Assembly (NCBI GenBank): GCA_964529005.1
Contig: CAZGUH010000003.1
Location: 1 to 64,000 of the forward strand
Length of the DNA stretch: 64,000 nucleotides
Direction of reading: 5' to 3'
From: CAZGUH01 sp964529005
GTDB taxonomy: Bacteria; Actinomycetota; Acidimicrobiia; Acidimicrobiales; Ilumatobacteraceae
Part shown: positions 46,897-56,138 of the stretch, one piece after another
Position numbering within the stretch: position 1 is the first letter of the stretch
Layout: each line of letters starts with the position of its first letter
Translations under genes and position numbers: made by a program
Notes under the pieces: model-generated
What the model was told of the DNA's origin: nothing
Database searches by the model: none
What the model saw: only the letters and a program-made list of their open reading frames with translations

Positions 46897-47466
46897 TTGG
46901 CCGTCATCGATGTCGCCGGATTCGTGGCGGACCTGAAAGCGCACGCCATCGATCACGGCTTCCACGTGCACGACGAACGCCACTTCGTCGAGACCTACTC
47001 CCTGCGGCAACTGTGGGAGGTCGATCTGCACCCGGAGGAGGCGTGCAGCGGTCCCATCGACCTTCACCTCTCGCTCGATGTCGATCCCCGGGCGCTCCTC
47101 GGCTTCGAGGACGAAGTGCTGAAGATGGACGACCCCGACGACAGCCCACCGCCGGGCTTCGCCTTCCCCTTGTTGTTCACCTGGACGTTGCCGCCGCTGC
47201 CCCATCCACCCGACCTGCTGGTCCTGGCCACCGAGCTCGCCGGGGTCGGCGGGGTCGACCTGCCGGTGGAGGTCTCGGCGATCGACTCGTTCCCCACGGT
47301 GACCGATGCGCCCGAGCGCAGCTTGTCGATGGTGGCGCGCATCGGCGTCGAGCTGTCCGACGTCTATCTCGGCAACGAGGACGCGTTCTGCAACGTGCTC
47401 GTGCGCTGCAAGGACGTCAGCCTCTACCTGCTCGATCGAGCCGCCACCTGGCTCGACGACGAGTGA
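46897..47466 (+). CDS. Unrecognised acidic cytosolic protein
   Basis: 189 residues; no family recognised. Soluble, acidic, with a beta-rich look: GFHVHDERHFVETYSLRQLW near the N-terminus, HLSLDVDPRALLGFED, a proline-rich PLLFTWTLPPLPHPPD core and a C-terminal DVYLGNEDAFCNVLVR. The start is a TTG preceded by a good AGGGAAAGG; no ATG or GTG is placed better. The ending is 28 bases from the small gene downstream. Divergent from the inositol-phosphatase-like gene. Confidence 0.75.
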   Translation: MAVIDVAGFVADLKAHAIDHGFHVHDERHFVETYSLRQLWEVDLHPEEACSGPIDLHLSLDVDPRALLGFEDEVLKMDDPDDSPPPGFAFPLLFTWTLPPLPHPPDLLVLATELAGVGGVDLPVEVSAIDSFPTVTDAPERSLSMVARIGVELSDVYLGNEDAFCNVLVRCKDVSLYLLDRAATWLDDE

Positions 47467-47494
47467 CACGCCCCTCCCACACGAAAGGCTCAGC

Positions 47495-47737
47495 ATGCGC
47501 GTCAGTGAGCTCATCGAGATCCTGCGGGACCAGCCCGCCGACGCCGAGGTCGAACTGGCCATCGTGGCCCCGGTCGACGAGGACAACGAGGACATCACCG
47601 TCGATCGCTACACGGTCGAAGGCATGCTGCCATGGGAGGACGAGGGCGACAGCGGAGAGCTCGTGATCTGGCTCGTCGGCGGCGAGGATGCCGACGTGGA
47701 GGCATTCCTCGACGCCATCGAACACCAGGACGACTGA
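47495..47737 (+). CDS. Small acidic protein, unknown
   Basis: 80 residues, about a quarter Asp/Glu. MRVSELIEILRDQPADAEVE resembles a short helix found at the start of several small actinobacterial proteins; then a beta-rich ELAIVAPVDED and GELVIWLVGGEDAD. Clear ribosome binding site ACGAAAGG upstream of the ATG. Probably co-transcribed with the preceding gene. Confidence 0.75.
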   Translation: MRVSELIEILRDQPADAEVELAIVAPVDEDNEDITVDRYTVEGMLPWEDEGDSGELVIWLVGGEDADVEAFLDAIEHQDD

Positions 47738-47744
47738 CCGCGCG

Positions 47745-48482
47745 TCAGCTGGCCGCAGGTCGGCGCGTCCGGGCGAGGGCGACGCCACCGGCCACGACCC
47801 CGAGCCCGCCGAGCACCACGCCGACGATCGCCAGCCCGTTCGAACTGTCATCGTCGTCGCTGCTGTCGATCCCCGCCGTGTCCGCGATCGGCTCGCGCGT
47901 GACCGCTTCGGGGCCCTCGTCGACTGCGCCAGCAGCTGCAGCGGCGACAACGTCGACCGACGGGGCGGGATGCTCGGGCTCGTCGCCTTGGCCGTCCCAT
48001 TCCTCGATCCAGGGCAGCTCGCCGTCGACGCACGTCTGCACGACCTTGAAGAACAGCGTCTCGCCGGGAGTGTCCGGAACGGCGACGTTGATCGCGAACT
48101 CGTCGCGCACCTCGTCGGCGAGTTCGTTCCCGGGCTGCGCGCTGAACCGGATCACCGCTGGACGTTCCGTGAGCGGGGCCCCGTGTTGCTGGTCGACCGG
48201 TGCGTCGAGCGCAGCACGCTCGACGACGATGTCCCAACCGGGATGGGCATAGGGCTTCGCGCTGACGACGCTCTCGGGCAGCTGGAATGCCACGCCCGTG
48301 GTCGGCGACCCTTCGCAGCCGTGGCCCACGGTGAACGTGATCGTGGTGGACGCCCCGGCGACGACGGTGTCCGTACTCGTCCCGATGTGCGCCATCGCAG
48401 GAACGGCGCCGGCGACGAGCGCCCCGCCGGACGCCACGGCGGCGGCGAACGCAAGGCGGACGGAGGCAGAGCACAGCGACAT
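47745..48482 (-). CDS. YcnI-like DUF1775 copper-associated membrane-anchored protein
   Basis: 245 residues. Signal peptide ending AVPAMA, giving a mature N-terminal His (AHIGTS), the mono-histidine copper site seen in Bacillus YcnI. TVGHGCEGSPTTGVAFQLPE and HPGWDIVVE match the DUF1775 domain; an acidic linker (about 180-215) precedes a C-terminal membrane anchor and RTRR. No copper transporter (YcnJ/CopD) is adjacent here. ATG start; converges with the small acidic gene at 47737. Confidence 0.85.
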   Translation of the reverse strand: MSLCSASVRLAFAAAVASGGALVAGAVPAMAHIGTSTDTVVAGASTTITFTVGHGCEGSPTTGVAFQLPESVVSAKPYAHPGWDIVVERAALDAPVDQQHGAPLTERPAVIRFSAQPGNELADEVRDEFAINVAVPDTPGETLFFKVVQTCVDGELPWIEEWDGQGDEPEHPAPSVDVVAAAAAGAVDEGPEAVTREPIADTAGIDSSDDDDSSNGLAIVGVVLGGLGVVAGGVALARTRRPAAS

Positions 48483-48666
48483 GCACGATTCCCTTCGGGT
48501 GAGAGCGATTCATCGGCGTGGGGGCGAGCCGACGACCACTAGTCGCTGGGGCCGCCCGCATGGTTCCCGGCGATCGCGCGTACCTCGCGGGGCGTGCCGC
48601 GATCTATGTCCCGGGAGGCCCACGGAAGGCGCCGGCGTGGTCCCGAGACCAAGGGAGTGAAATCCG

Positions 48667-48960
48667 ATGATCACGACGATGACCGAGACGGCCCTGCTCG
48701 AGCAGCTGCGGCGTGAAGTCACGGAGCTGCGAGCTCAGCTCTTGCAGCTGCGGTGCGAGTTGAGCGCAGAGGTGCGCACGCGGCGACTGGTCGTCGTCGA
48801 TCGAGACGGCCACACCGTGGTCGACGCACGCGGACAGACCGGGGCGGGAGGCGATCGAACGCACGACGCACGGCCCTCGCCCGCTGCCCGTCCGAGCCTT
48901 CCGCCGGGGATGCACGCCCGGAGGCCACCCTCGCTGTCGCCTCGACCCGTACGCGACTGA
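48667..48960 (+). CDS. Short coiled-coil protein, possibly truncated
   Basis: 97 residues. The first 55 (ETALLEQLRREVTELRAQL, then RTRRLVVVDRDGHTVVDARG) look like a genuine coiled coil plus a beta hairpin seen in small actinobacterial proteins. The remainder is low-complexity Arg/Pro/Ser and does not look folded, as if a frameshift had replaced the C-terminus. GGGAG precedes the ATG, so translation probably starts. Real but decayed, or a short functional protein; undecided. Confidence 0.4.
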   Translation: MITTMTETALLEQLRREVTELRAQLLQLRCELSAEVRTRRLVVVDRDGHTVVDARGQTGAGGDRTHDARPSPAARPSLPPGMHARRPPSLSPRPVRD

Positions 48961-48998
48961 CGAGCTCCATCGCCGGTTGCCTGAGCTGAAGGGGTGCG

Positions 48999-49071
48999 TG
49001 GGGCGGGTGGGGATCGAACCCACGACCCAGGGATTATGAGTCCCCTGCTCTGACCACTGAGCTACCGCCCC
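48999..49071 (-). tRNA. tRNA with CAU anticodon (Ile2 or elongator Met)
   Basis: 73-base cloverleaf: acceptor GGGGCGG/CCGCCCC, D-arm GCTCAGTGGTCAGAGC, anticodon arm GGGGA-CTCATAA-TCCCT, T-arm GTGGG-TTCGATC-CCCAC, discriminator A. The 17-base D-arm and AGCAGGxGACTCATAATC context resemble bacterial tRNA-Ile2 (lysidine-modified CAU), but elongator Met cannot be excluded. CCA not encoded. Confidence 0.9.
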
Positions 49072-49085
49072 CGGCTCGGAGATTC

Positions 49086-49139
49086 TCGTTCGTGGTGCGC
49101 TGGATGCACGCATTGCGTGCAAGCGGGTGACACGAACGA
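49086..49139. repeat. Nested inverted repeats between two tRNA genes
   Basis: Outer arms TCGTTCGTG (49086-49094) and CACGAACGA (49131-49139); inner arms TGCACGC (49105-49111) and GCGTGCA (49115-49121) with a three-base loop. Could be a processing or terminator structure for the tRNA transcript, or a small repeat element. Confidence 0.5.
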
Positions 49140-49177
49140 ACGAGGCCCGGCCGGCTCGTGTGGGCGGGGACCCTCGG

Positions 49178-49250
49178 CTCCGGGAGCAGGGCTCGAACCT
49201 GCGACCCGCTGATTAACAGTCAGCTGCTCTGCCTACTGAGCTATCCCGGA
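49178..49250 (-). tRNA. tRNA-Asn (anticodon GUU)
   Basis: 73-base cloverleaf: acceptor TCCGGGA/TCCCGGA, D-arm GCTC...GAGC, anticodon arm CTGAC-TGTTAAT-CAG region with anticodon GTT, T-arm GCAGG-TTCGAGC-CCTGC, discriminator G. CCA not encoded. Just downstream of rpoD on the same strand, 35 bases past its stop. Confidence 0.95.
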
Positions 49251-49284
49251 AGGCTCACGCGAGGATAGCAACCGCACCCCGGAG

Positions 49285-50607
49285 TCACTCGGTCTCCAGG
49301 AACTCCTTCAGCTTCTGGCTGCGCTGCGGGTGACGCAGCTTGGCCAGCGTCTTGGCCTCGATCTGGCGGATGCGCTCGCGGGTGACGCCGAACTCGCGGC
49401 CGACCTCCTCGAGCGTGCGAGCCTGGCCGTCGTCGAGGCCGAAGCGCATGCGCACGATCTCCTGCTCGCGCTCGGACAGCTCACCCAGCGCCTCGCTCAC
49501 TGCATGGGCGAGCATCTTGCGGGTGGCGACGTCGGCCGGAGCGTCGATCGTGTTGTCCTCGATGAAGTCACCGAGGTTGGAGTCGTCTTCCTCGCCCACC
49601 GGCGAATCGAGCGACAGCGGGTCGAGCCCGATGCGCAGGATCTCACGCACCCGATCGGTGGTCATGCCGGTCTTCTGGGCGATCTCGTCCAGCGTTGGTT
49701 CACGCTCGAGCTCTTGATGCAGCTGGCGCTGCGCTCGGGTCACCTTGTTCATGTTCTCGACCATGTGCACGGGGATCCGGATCGTGCGGGCCTGGTCGGC
49801 GATCGCGCGGGTGATCGCTTGGCGAATCCACCACGTCGCATACGTCGAGAACTTGAAGCCCTTCGTGTGGTCGAACTTGTCGACCGCTCGCATCAGACCG
49901 AGGTTGCCCTCTTGGATCAGATCGAGGAACTGCATGCCCCGGCCCGAGTAGCGCTTGGCGATGCTGACGACGAGCCGCAGGTTCGCCTGGATCAGGTCGC
50001 TCTTGGCGCGCTGGCCGGCCTGCAGCTTGCGCATCAGCCGGCGTTGCTCGACGGCGTCGATCGTTCCGGTCATCGCGTCGAGCTGCGACGCCGCCTCGTT
50101 GCCGGCCTCGATCGCAGCAGCGAGCCGGCGCTCGTCGGCCGCGTCGAGCAGCGACACCCGGCCGATCTCCTTGAGGTACATGCGCACCGTGTCGCTGGTG
50201 TTCGTCGTCTCGTAGCGCTCGCCGAGACGTTCGGCTCTGCGGCGGCGACGCCGTGCGAACAGCCCGGCGCGGTCGTCGGTCTCCTCGTCGGCTGGCGGCG
50301 CGGTGACGATCGCCGTCTGCTCGACGCCCGACGGCGGCGTGTCGTCGCTGCCCACATCGTTCGAATCGGCGATGATCTCGTCGAGCGCGTCGTCGATGCG
50401 GATGCCGCGGCCGCGCAGCTCTCCGAACACCGCCCCCAGGACATCGCCCGACAGCTCGACGCAGCGGAGCACGTGGGTGATCTCCCCCGCGTCCAACGAT
50501 CCGGACATGGTGCCGCGCTGGATCAAGGCCGACCACTCGGCGACGTCCACATCGGGAAATGGTGCCTTGACGGAATTCGAGTCCACGTCGAGCGCCTCAG
50601 AGATCAA
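49285..50607 (-). CDS. rpoD: Principal RNA polymerase sigma factor (sigma-70/SigA)
   Basis: 440 residues. Variable acidic N-terminus with an Arg-rich patch (ARRRRRRAERLG), region 1.2 DTVRMYLKEIGRVSLL, region 2 DLIQEGNLGLMRAVDKFD and KFSTYATWWIRQAI, region 3 NKVTRAQRQLHQELEREP, region 4 EREQEIVRMRFGL and GVTRERIRQIEAK. Directs housekeeping transcription. The start is a TTG whose TTGA overlaps the dnaG stop, so primase and sigma factor are coupled, echoing the dnaG-rpoD macromolecular synthesis operon. Confidence 0.96.
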   Translation of the reverse strand: MISEALDVDSNSVKAPFPDVDVAEWSALIQRGTMSGSLDAGEITHVLRCVELSGDVLGAVFGELRGRGIRIDDALDEIIADSNDVGSDDTPPSGVEQTAIVTAPPADEETDDRAGLFARRRRRRAERLGERYETTNTSDTVRMYLKEIGRVSLLDAADERRLAAAIEAGNEAASQLDAMTGTIDAVEQRRLMRKLQAGQRAKSDLIQANLRLVVSIAKRYSGRGMQFLDLIQEGNLGLMRAVDKFDHTKGFKFSTYATWWIRQAITRAIADQARTIRIPVHMVENMNKVTRAQRQLHQELEREPTLDEIAQKTGMTTDRVREILRIGLDPLSLDSPVGEEDDSNLGDFIEDNTIDAPADVATRKMLAHAVSEALGELSEREQEIVRMRFGLDDGQARTLEEVGREFGVTRERIRQIEAKTLAKLRHPQRSQKLKEFLETE

Positions 50608-52349
50608 GCTCGCTCCCCACTTCGGCGGTCAAGCCACCCTAGCAACCACTCCGCCGCGACGACCGCACGGTCCGGGCGGCTGAGCCCGTCGAGGTGCACA
50701 TGGGCCTCCCGGTCGTCCCGCACGCGGGCAGCATCGTTGACGTCGGTGCCGCGTTGTAGTTCGCGACGCACCGCGGCGGCGATCAGGTTCCGCGCCTCGA
50801 CCTGGGGATCGACCTCGAGGTCGGCGACGGCCGCGCGCTCGAGCAGTTCGCGCGCTTCGGGATCGGCGAGCTCGAGCGCCTTGGCGAGCGCGCCGTCCGC
50901 GTCGACCAGCGCGAGGAACGCCCGGCGGTGCACCTCGTCGGCGAAGAGATCCTCGATCAGCCACTCGGCGATGTCGTCCCACCGCTGGAGCAGCATCGCC
51001 ACCGCGGCGAACTCGGCGTTCTCGTGCAAACCCACCCGGCGCACCGGCGCCACGCGCACGTGCGGGTTGGCGCTGCGCCGTTCTGCGAGCGTGATCAGGT
51101 CGTGGGCCGGCAAACCGGTGTGCGCTGCGATCTGCCCGGCGTACAGCTTGCGCACGTCCCGATCCGGATGTTCGTTGACGACGGCCATCGCCTGCTCGGC
51201 GACGCGGGCACGGTCCTCGGGGCTGCGCACGGGCCGGCCGGCCATCGCGCGTTGCACGCGGAACCCGAGGAACGGCTCTGCTGCATCGACAGCAGCGGCG
51301 AGCGCCCCCGGATCCGTCTGGCTGATCTCCCCCGGATCCTTGCCACCGGGGAAGTGGGCGACGCTCACCTGCACCTGATACTTCTGCTCCCATTCGTAGA
51401 AGCGAGCCGCCGCGCCCTGTCCGGCGTTGTCGGCGTCGAAGGCGAGCACGACGCGGTTGGCGAAGCGCTTCAGGATGCGGACGTGCTCCTCGGTGAGCGC
51501 TGTTCCGCAGGTGGCCACGGCTCGCCGGACGCCCGCACGATGGAACCCGATGACATCGGTGTAGCCCTCGCACACGATCACCTGGTCGTGCGCCACGATG
51601 TCGGCCTTTGCCCAGTTGAGCCCGTAGAGCGTCTTCGACTTCGAGTAGATCGCCGTCTCGGGCGAGTTCTTGTACTTCGCCGGATCGGCACTGCCCGGCA
51701 GGATCCGCCCGCCGATCGCCACCGCCTCGCCGCTGTCGGTGAAGATCGGGAACAGCACCCGCCCACGGAACGCATCCTGGAGGCGGCCGCGCTTGTTGAC
51801 GAACGCCAGGCCCGTGTCTCGCAGGAGGTCGGGCGGGACGCCCACGCCGATGCTCAACGCATCCCACTCGTCGGGAGCCCACCCGAGGCGGAACTCGCGG
51901 GCGACGTCGCCGGCGAGGCCCCGGCCGCGCAGATAGTCGCGCGCCGCGCGGGCGCCGGGGTCGCCGAGCAACCGCTCGTGATACCAGGTGACGGCGCGCT
52001 CCATGGCCTCGATCAGGCGCTTGCGGCGCTGGCGTTCGCGGCTCTCGCCTCCCGTGGTGTAGGTGAGCGTGATCCCGGCCTTGCCGGCGAGCATCTCGAC
52101 GGCGCCGACGAAGTCGACGTGTTCGATGTCCTGTACGAAGCGGAAGATGTCGCCCGCGGCATCGCAGCCGAAGCACTTGTAGCGCCCGGTCTCCTCGCGC
52201 ACGTTGAAGCTGCCCGACTTCTCCGCGTGGAACGGGCACAGCCCCACCCAGTTGCGCCCGACGCGCCGCAACGCGACGTACTGCTGGACGAGATCGACGA
52301 TCGACACGGTCGAACGGATCCGTTCGATGTCCTCCTCGACGATCGCCAT
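50604..52349 (-). CDS. dnaG: DNA primase
   Basis: 581 residues; lays RNA primers at the fork. CHC2 zinc domain with CPFH and CFGC near residues 38-63, catalytic TOPRIM core with IVCEGYTDVIGFHRAG and VVLAFDADNAG (acidic metal site), and a C-terminal helicase-binding domain from about 420. The ATG has no strong Shine-Dalgarno. Followed directly by rpoD. Actinobacterial DnaG proteins are of this length or a little longer. Confidence 0.96.
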   Translation of the reverse strand: MAIVEEDIERIRSTVSIVDLVQQYVALRRVGRNWVGLCPFHAEKSGSFNVREETGRYKCFGCDAAGDIFRFVQDIEHVDFVGAVEMLAGKAGITLTYTTGGESRERQRRKRLIEAMERAVTWYHERLLGDPGARAARDYLRGRGLAGDVAREFRLGWAPDEWDALSIGVGVPPDLLRDTGLAFVNKRGRLQDAFRGRVLFPIFTDSGEAVAIGGRILPGSADPAKYKNSPETAIYSKSKTLYGLNWAKADIVAHDQVIVCEGYTDVIGFHRAGVRRAVATCGTALTEEHVRILKRFANRVVLAFDADNAGQGAAARFYEWEQKYQVQVSVAHFPGGKDPGEISQTDPGALAAAVDAAEPFLGFRVQRAMAGRPVRSPEDRARVAEQAMAVVNEHPDRDVRKLYAGQIAAHTGLPAHDLITLAERRSANPHVRVAPVRRVGLHENAEFAAVAMLLQRWDDIAEWLIEDLFADEVHRRAFLALVDADGALAKALELADPEARELLERAAVADLEVDPQVEARNLIAAAVRRELQRGTDVNDAARVRDDREAHVHLDGLSRPDRAVVAAEWLLGWLDRRSGERA

Positions 52350-52394
52350 CGCGGGAAATCTACCGAGCCGTCGCGGAGCGTTTGGCGGGCGTCC

Positions 52395-53435
52395 TCAGCG
52401 ACCGTTCGAATGCCGCATCGGTTCCGGAAGGCCGTCGCGGTCGATGTCGAGCCGTTCGCGTCGGCGCGCCGCGGCGGCGCTCAGCAGCACGGCGACGGCG
52501 AGCACGATGGCGATGACGACGAGCGAGAGCCACGTCGGGATGTGCACCCAGCGGTGGATCACCATCTTCACCCCGACGAACGCCAGGATGACCGCCAGGC
52601 CTTGCTGGAGGTACTCGAAGCGGGCGTGGATGTCGGCCAGAAGGAAGAAGAGCGCCCGCAGGCCGAGGATCGCGAACGCGTTGGACGAGAACACGATGAA
52701 CTGCTCGCGGCTGACCGCCAGCACCGCCGGGACGGAGTCGACCGCGAACAGCACGTCGGTCGCCTCGACCAGGAGCAGCACGGCGAACAGCGGGGTCGCC
52801 AGCCGCCGGCCGTTTGCCTTCGTGAACAGCTTCTGCCCGTCGAGCGTGCTGGTCGTGGGCACGACCTTGCGCACGACCTTCAAGAAGCGGCTCTTGCCCG
52901 GATCGACTTCGTTCTCGTCGCTCACCACCATGCGCACCGCGGTGACGATCAAGAACGCCCCGAACACGTACAGCACCCAGTCGAAACGTTCGATCAGGGC
53001 CACGCCGGCGAAGATGAAGATCGCCCGCATGATGAGCGCGCCGAAGATGCCCCAGAACAGGACGCGGTGCTGATACTTGCGCGGCACGGCGAAGTAGCTG
53101 AGGATCAGCGCCCAGACGAAGACGTTGTCGACGCTGAGGCTCTTTTCGATCAGGTAGCCGGCCATGTACTCGCCAGCTGCGGCGCTGTTGAACAGCCCCC
53201 AGATGACGAGCGAGAAGGCGAGGCCGATGCTGATCCACACCGCCGACTCGATCGCCGCCTCGCGGGTCTTCACCTCGTGGGCCTCGCGGTGGAACACCGC
53301 GAGGTCGACGAGGATCAGCAGCGCGATGAACGCCAGCAAGCCCAGCCAGTGCCACGGCTGGACATCGAGGTGGACGAACTTGTCCCGGCCGGAGCCCCCC
53401 GACGCGACGAGGCCGGCGACTCCGGCGAGGGACAT
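52395..53435 (-). CDS. TerC-family integral membrane metal-ion protein
   Basis: 346 residues, about nine membrane segments. The conserved acidic positions LILVDLAVF, SLSVDNVFVWAL and LVEATDVLFAVDSVPA lie in membrane segments. Members help load or export manganese to secreted enzymes and are linked to tellurite resistance. No Mn riboswitch can fit in the 13-base gap to ppdK. The ATG at 53435 was preferred over a GTG one codon earlier. Confidence 0.9.
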   Translation of the reverse strand: MSLAGVAGLVASGGSGRDKFVHLDVQPWHWLGLLAFIALLILVDLAVFHREAHEVKTREAAIESAVWISIGLAFSLVIWGLFNSAAAGEYMAGYLIEKSLSVDNVFVWALILSYFAVPRKYQHRVLFWGIFGALIMRAIFIFAGVALIERFDWVLYVFGAFLIVTAVRMVVSDENEVDPGKSRFLKVVRKVVPTTSTLDGQKLFTKANGRRLATPLFAVLLLVEATDVLFAVDSVPAVLAVSREQFIVFSSNAFAILGLRALFFLLADIHARFEYLQQGLAVILAFVGVKMVIHRWVHIPTWLSLVVIAIVLAVAVLLSAAAARRRERLDIDRDGLPEPMRHSNGR

Positions 53436-53448
53436 CACCTCGACGGGC

Positions 53449-56103
53449 TCACTTGGTCTCGGACTTCAGACCACCCAGAACCGCTTGAGCGGCGGCGAGA
53501 CGGGCGATCGGCACCCGGAACGGCGAGCAGCTGACGTAGTCGAGACCGGCCGAAAAGAACAGCGCGATCGACTCGGGGTCGCCGCCGTGCTCTCCGCACA
53601 CGCCGAGCTTCAGCTTCGGGTTGGTCGCCCGCCCCCGCGAGGCGCCGAGGCGGACGAGCTCGCCGACGCCGGTCTGGTCGATGGTCTCGAACGGGTTGCG
53701 CTTCAGCAGGCCCGCTTCGAGATACGCCGGCATCATGCGGCTCTCGACGTCGTCGCGGCTGAACCCGAACGTCATCTGGGTGAGGTCGTTCGTGCCGAAG
53801 CTGAAGAAGTCGCTCTCCTCGGCGATCTCGTCCGCGCGCAGCGCGGCCCGCGGCGTCTCGATCATCGTGCCGATGGTGACGTCGGGCTTCTTCTTCAGGC
53901 CCTTGGTCGCCTCCGCGATCGCCGCTTCCACCCATCCCCGGGCGGTGTGCAGCTCCTCGCGCGTGACCGTCAGCGGGATCATCACCTCGACCACCGGGTT
54001 CTTGCCCTTGGCGCGCAGCTCGGCCGCGGCCTCCATCAGGGCCCGTACCTGCATGGCGTAGAGGCCGGGCTTCACGACGCCGAGGCGCACACCGCGGGTG
54101 CCGAGCATCGGGTTGAACTCCGCCCAGCTCTCGGCCGCCTTGAGCAGCTGCTCCTCCTCGGCATCGAGGCCGGCTGTGGCCTTCTTGATGTGCAGGTCCT
54201 CGACCCGTGGGAGGAACTCGTGCAGCGGCGGGTCGAGCAGGCGGACCGTCACCGGCAGACCGTCCATCGCGTCGAGGATCTCGACGAAGTCGGCCTTCTG
54301 CACCTGGCGCAGCTCTTCCAGCGCGGCGGCCTCCTCCTCCGGCGTGGAGGCGAGGATCATGCGGCGCACGACGGGCAGCCGGTCCTCGCCGAGGAACATG
54401 TGCTCCGTGCGGCACAGCCCGATGCCCTCGGCGCCGAACGCCCGAGCGTTCTTGGCGTCGGGACCGTTGTCGGCGTTCGCGCGCACGCCGAGCTTCCCCT
54501 TGCGGATGGCGTCGGCCCACCCGAGGATGATGTCGAACTCGGCCGGCGGCTCGGCGGCGGCGAGCTGCAGCTCGCCGAGGATGATCTCGCCGCTCGACCC
54601 GTCGAGCGAGATGACCTCACCCTCCTTGACGACGGTGTCGCCGACGGTGAACTGACCCTTGCCGATCTTGATCGCCTCGGCGCCTACGACCGCGGGGGTG
54701 CCCCACCCGCGGGCGACGACCGCCGCGTGGCTGACGAGACCGCCGCGCGACGTCAGGATGCCCTGGCTGACCATCATGCCGTGGACGTCTTCCGGGCTCG
54801 TCTCGCTACGGACGAGGATGACCTTCTCACCGCGCTCGGCAGCGGCGACGGCGTCGTCGGCGGTGAAGTACACCTTGCCGACCGCCGCGCCGGGCGAGGC
54901 CGCGAGACCCTTGGTGAGCGCCTTGCCCTTGCCGGCGAACTGCGGGTGCAGCACCTGATCGAGGTGATCGGCGGCGATGCGGTTGATCGCCTCCCCCTTG
55001 GTGATCTTCCACTTGCCGGCGCCCTTGCCGGTGCCCTTGGTCATGTCGACGGCCATCTTCAACGCCGCCGCGCCCGTGCGCTTGCCGACACGAGTCTGGA
55101 GCATCCAGAGCTTGCCCTGCTCGATGGTGAACTCGGTGTCGCACATGTCGGTGTAGTGCTTCTCGAGCCGGGCGAAGATGTCGAGCAGCTGGGCGTGGAT
55201 CACCGGGAACTTGGCCTTCAGCGCGTCGAGATCCTCGGTGTTGCGGATGCCCGCGACGACGTCCTCACCCTGGGCGTTGACCAGGAAGTCACCGTAGGGC
55301 TGGTTCTCGCCGGTCGCCGCGTTGCGGGTGAAGCCGACACCCGTGCCGCTGTTGTCGTCGCGGTTGCCGAACACCATCGTCTGCACGTTGACGGCGGTGC
55401 CGAGGTCGTGGCTGATGCGCTCGCGCACCCGGTAGGCGATCGCGCGGGCGCCGTTCCAGCTCTTGAACACCGCCTCGACCGCGCCGCGCAGCTGCTTGGT
55501 GGGGTCCTGCGGGAACGCCTTGCCGGTCTCGGCCTTGACCACTGCCTTGTAGTGGTCGGCGAGCTTCTTGAGCGCGGCGGCGCTGAGGTCGGCGTCGGTC
55601 TTGGCGCCCGCTGCTTCCTTCGCTTCCTCGAGCGGGTGATCGAACTTCGCCGCGTCGATGCCGAGCACGATGCGCCCGTACATCGAGATGAAGCGGCGGT
55701 AGCTGTCGTAGGCGAAGCGCTCGTCACCCGTGACGCTGGCGAGGCCCTTGACGCTCTTGTCGTTGAGACCGAGGTTGAGGACCGTGTCCATCATGCCCGG
55801 CATCGAGAACTTGGCTCCGCTGCGCACGCTGACGAGCAGCGGGTCGCCCGGGTCGCCCAGCGATCGGCCCATCGCCCTTTCCAGCTTGGCGACGTGCTTG
55901 GCGATCTCCTCGTCGAGACCGGACGGCCACCCGTTGTGCATGTAGGCGCGGCAGGCGTCGGTGGTGATCGTGAACCCGGGGGGTACCGGCAGCTTCAATA
56001 CCGACGTCATCTCGGCGAGGTTTGCCCCCTTGCCTCCGAGGAGGTCCTTCATCTCCATGGGGGGACGACGGTGCTTGTGATCGAAGCTGTAGACGTACGG
56101 CAC
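53449..56103 (-). CDS. ppdK: Pyruvate, phosphate dikinase
   Basis: Interconverts pyruvate, ATP and phosphate with PEP, AMP and PPi. 884 residues: N-terminal ATP-grasp (LLGGKGANLAEM), the phosphohistidine domain with GGLVSHAAVVARGWGTP, and the PEP-utilising barrel ending in CGEHGGDPESI with its catalytic cysteine. GTG start (VPYVYSFDHK). Supplies PEP for gluconeogenesis or reverses glycolysis. No regulatory protein (PPDK-RP) is nearby. Confidence 0.96.
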   Translation of the reverse strand: MPYVYSFDHKHRRPPMEMKDLLGGKGANLAEMTSVLKLPVPPGFTITTDACRAYMHNGWPSGLDEEIAKHVAKLERAMGRSLGDPGDPLLVSVRSGAKFSMPGMMDTVLNLGLNDKSVKGLASVTGDERFAYDSYRRFISMYGRIVLGIDAAKFDHPLEEAKEAAGAKTDADLSAAALKKLADHYKAVVKAETGKAFPQDPTKQLRGAVEAVFKSWNGARAIAYRVRERISHDLGTAVNVQTMVFGNRDDNSGTGVGFTRNAATGENQPYGDFLVNAQGEDVVAGIRNTEDLDALKAKFPVIHAQLLDIFARLEKHYTDMCDTEFTIEQGKLWMLQTRVGKRTGAAALKMAVDMTKGTGKGAGKWKITKGEAINRIAADHLDQVLHPQFAGKGKALTKGLAASPGAAVGKVYFTADDAVAAAERGEKVILVRSETSPEDVHGMMVSQGILTSRGGLVSHAAVVARGWGTPAVVGAEAIKIGKGQFTVGDTVVKEGEVISLDGSSGEIILGELQLAAAEPPAEFDIILGWADAIRKGKLGVRANADNGPDAKNARAFGAEGIGLCRTEHMFLGEDRLPVVRRMILASTPEEEAAALEELRQVQKADFVEILDAMDGLPVTVRLLDPPLHEFLPRVEDLHIKKATAGLDAEEEQLLKAAESWAEFNPMLGTRGVRLGVVKPGLYAMQVRALMEAAAELRAKGKNPVVEVMIPLTVTREELHTARGWVEAAIAEATKGLKKKPDVTIGTMIETPRAALRADEIAEESDFFSFGTNDLTQMTFGFSRDDVESRMMPAYLEAGLLKRNPFETIDQTGVGELVRLGASRGRATNPKLKLGVCGEHGGDPESIALFFSAGLDYVSCSPFRVPIARLAAAQAVLGGLKSETK

Positions 56104-56138
56104 GTCTGGGCAGTGTAAGCCGTAACCTTCCGGGCACC

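Noticed and set aside
53436..53448. Possible Mn (yybP-ykoY) riboswitch before terC
   Set aside because: Only 13 bases separate terC from ppdK, and no such motif is present.
53164..56118. 984-residue plus-strand frame opposite ppdK and terC
   Set aside because: Shadow frame of ppdK, with no recognisable domain.
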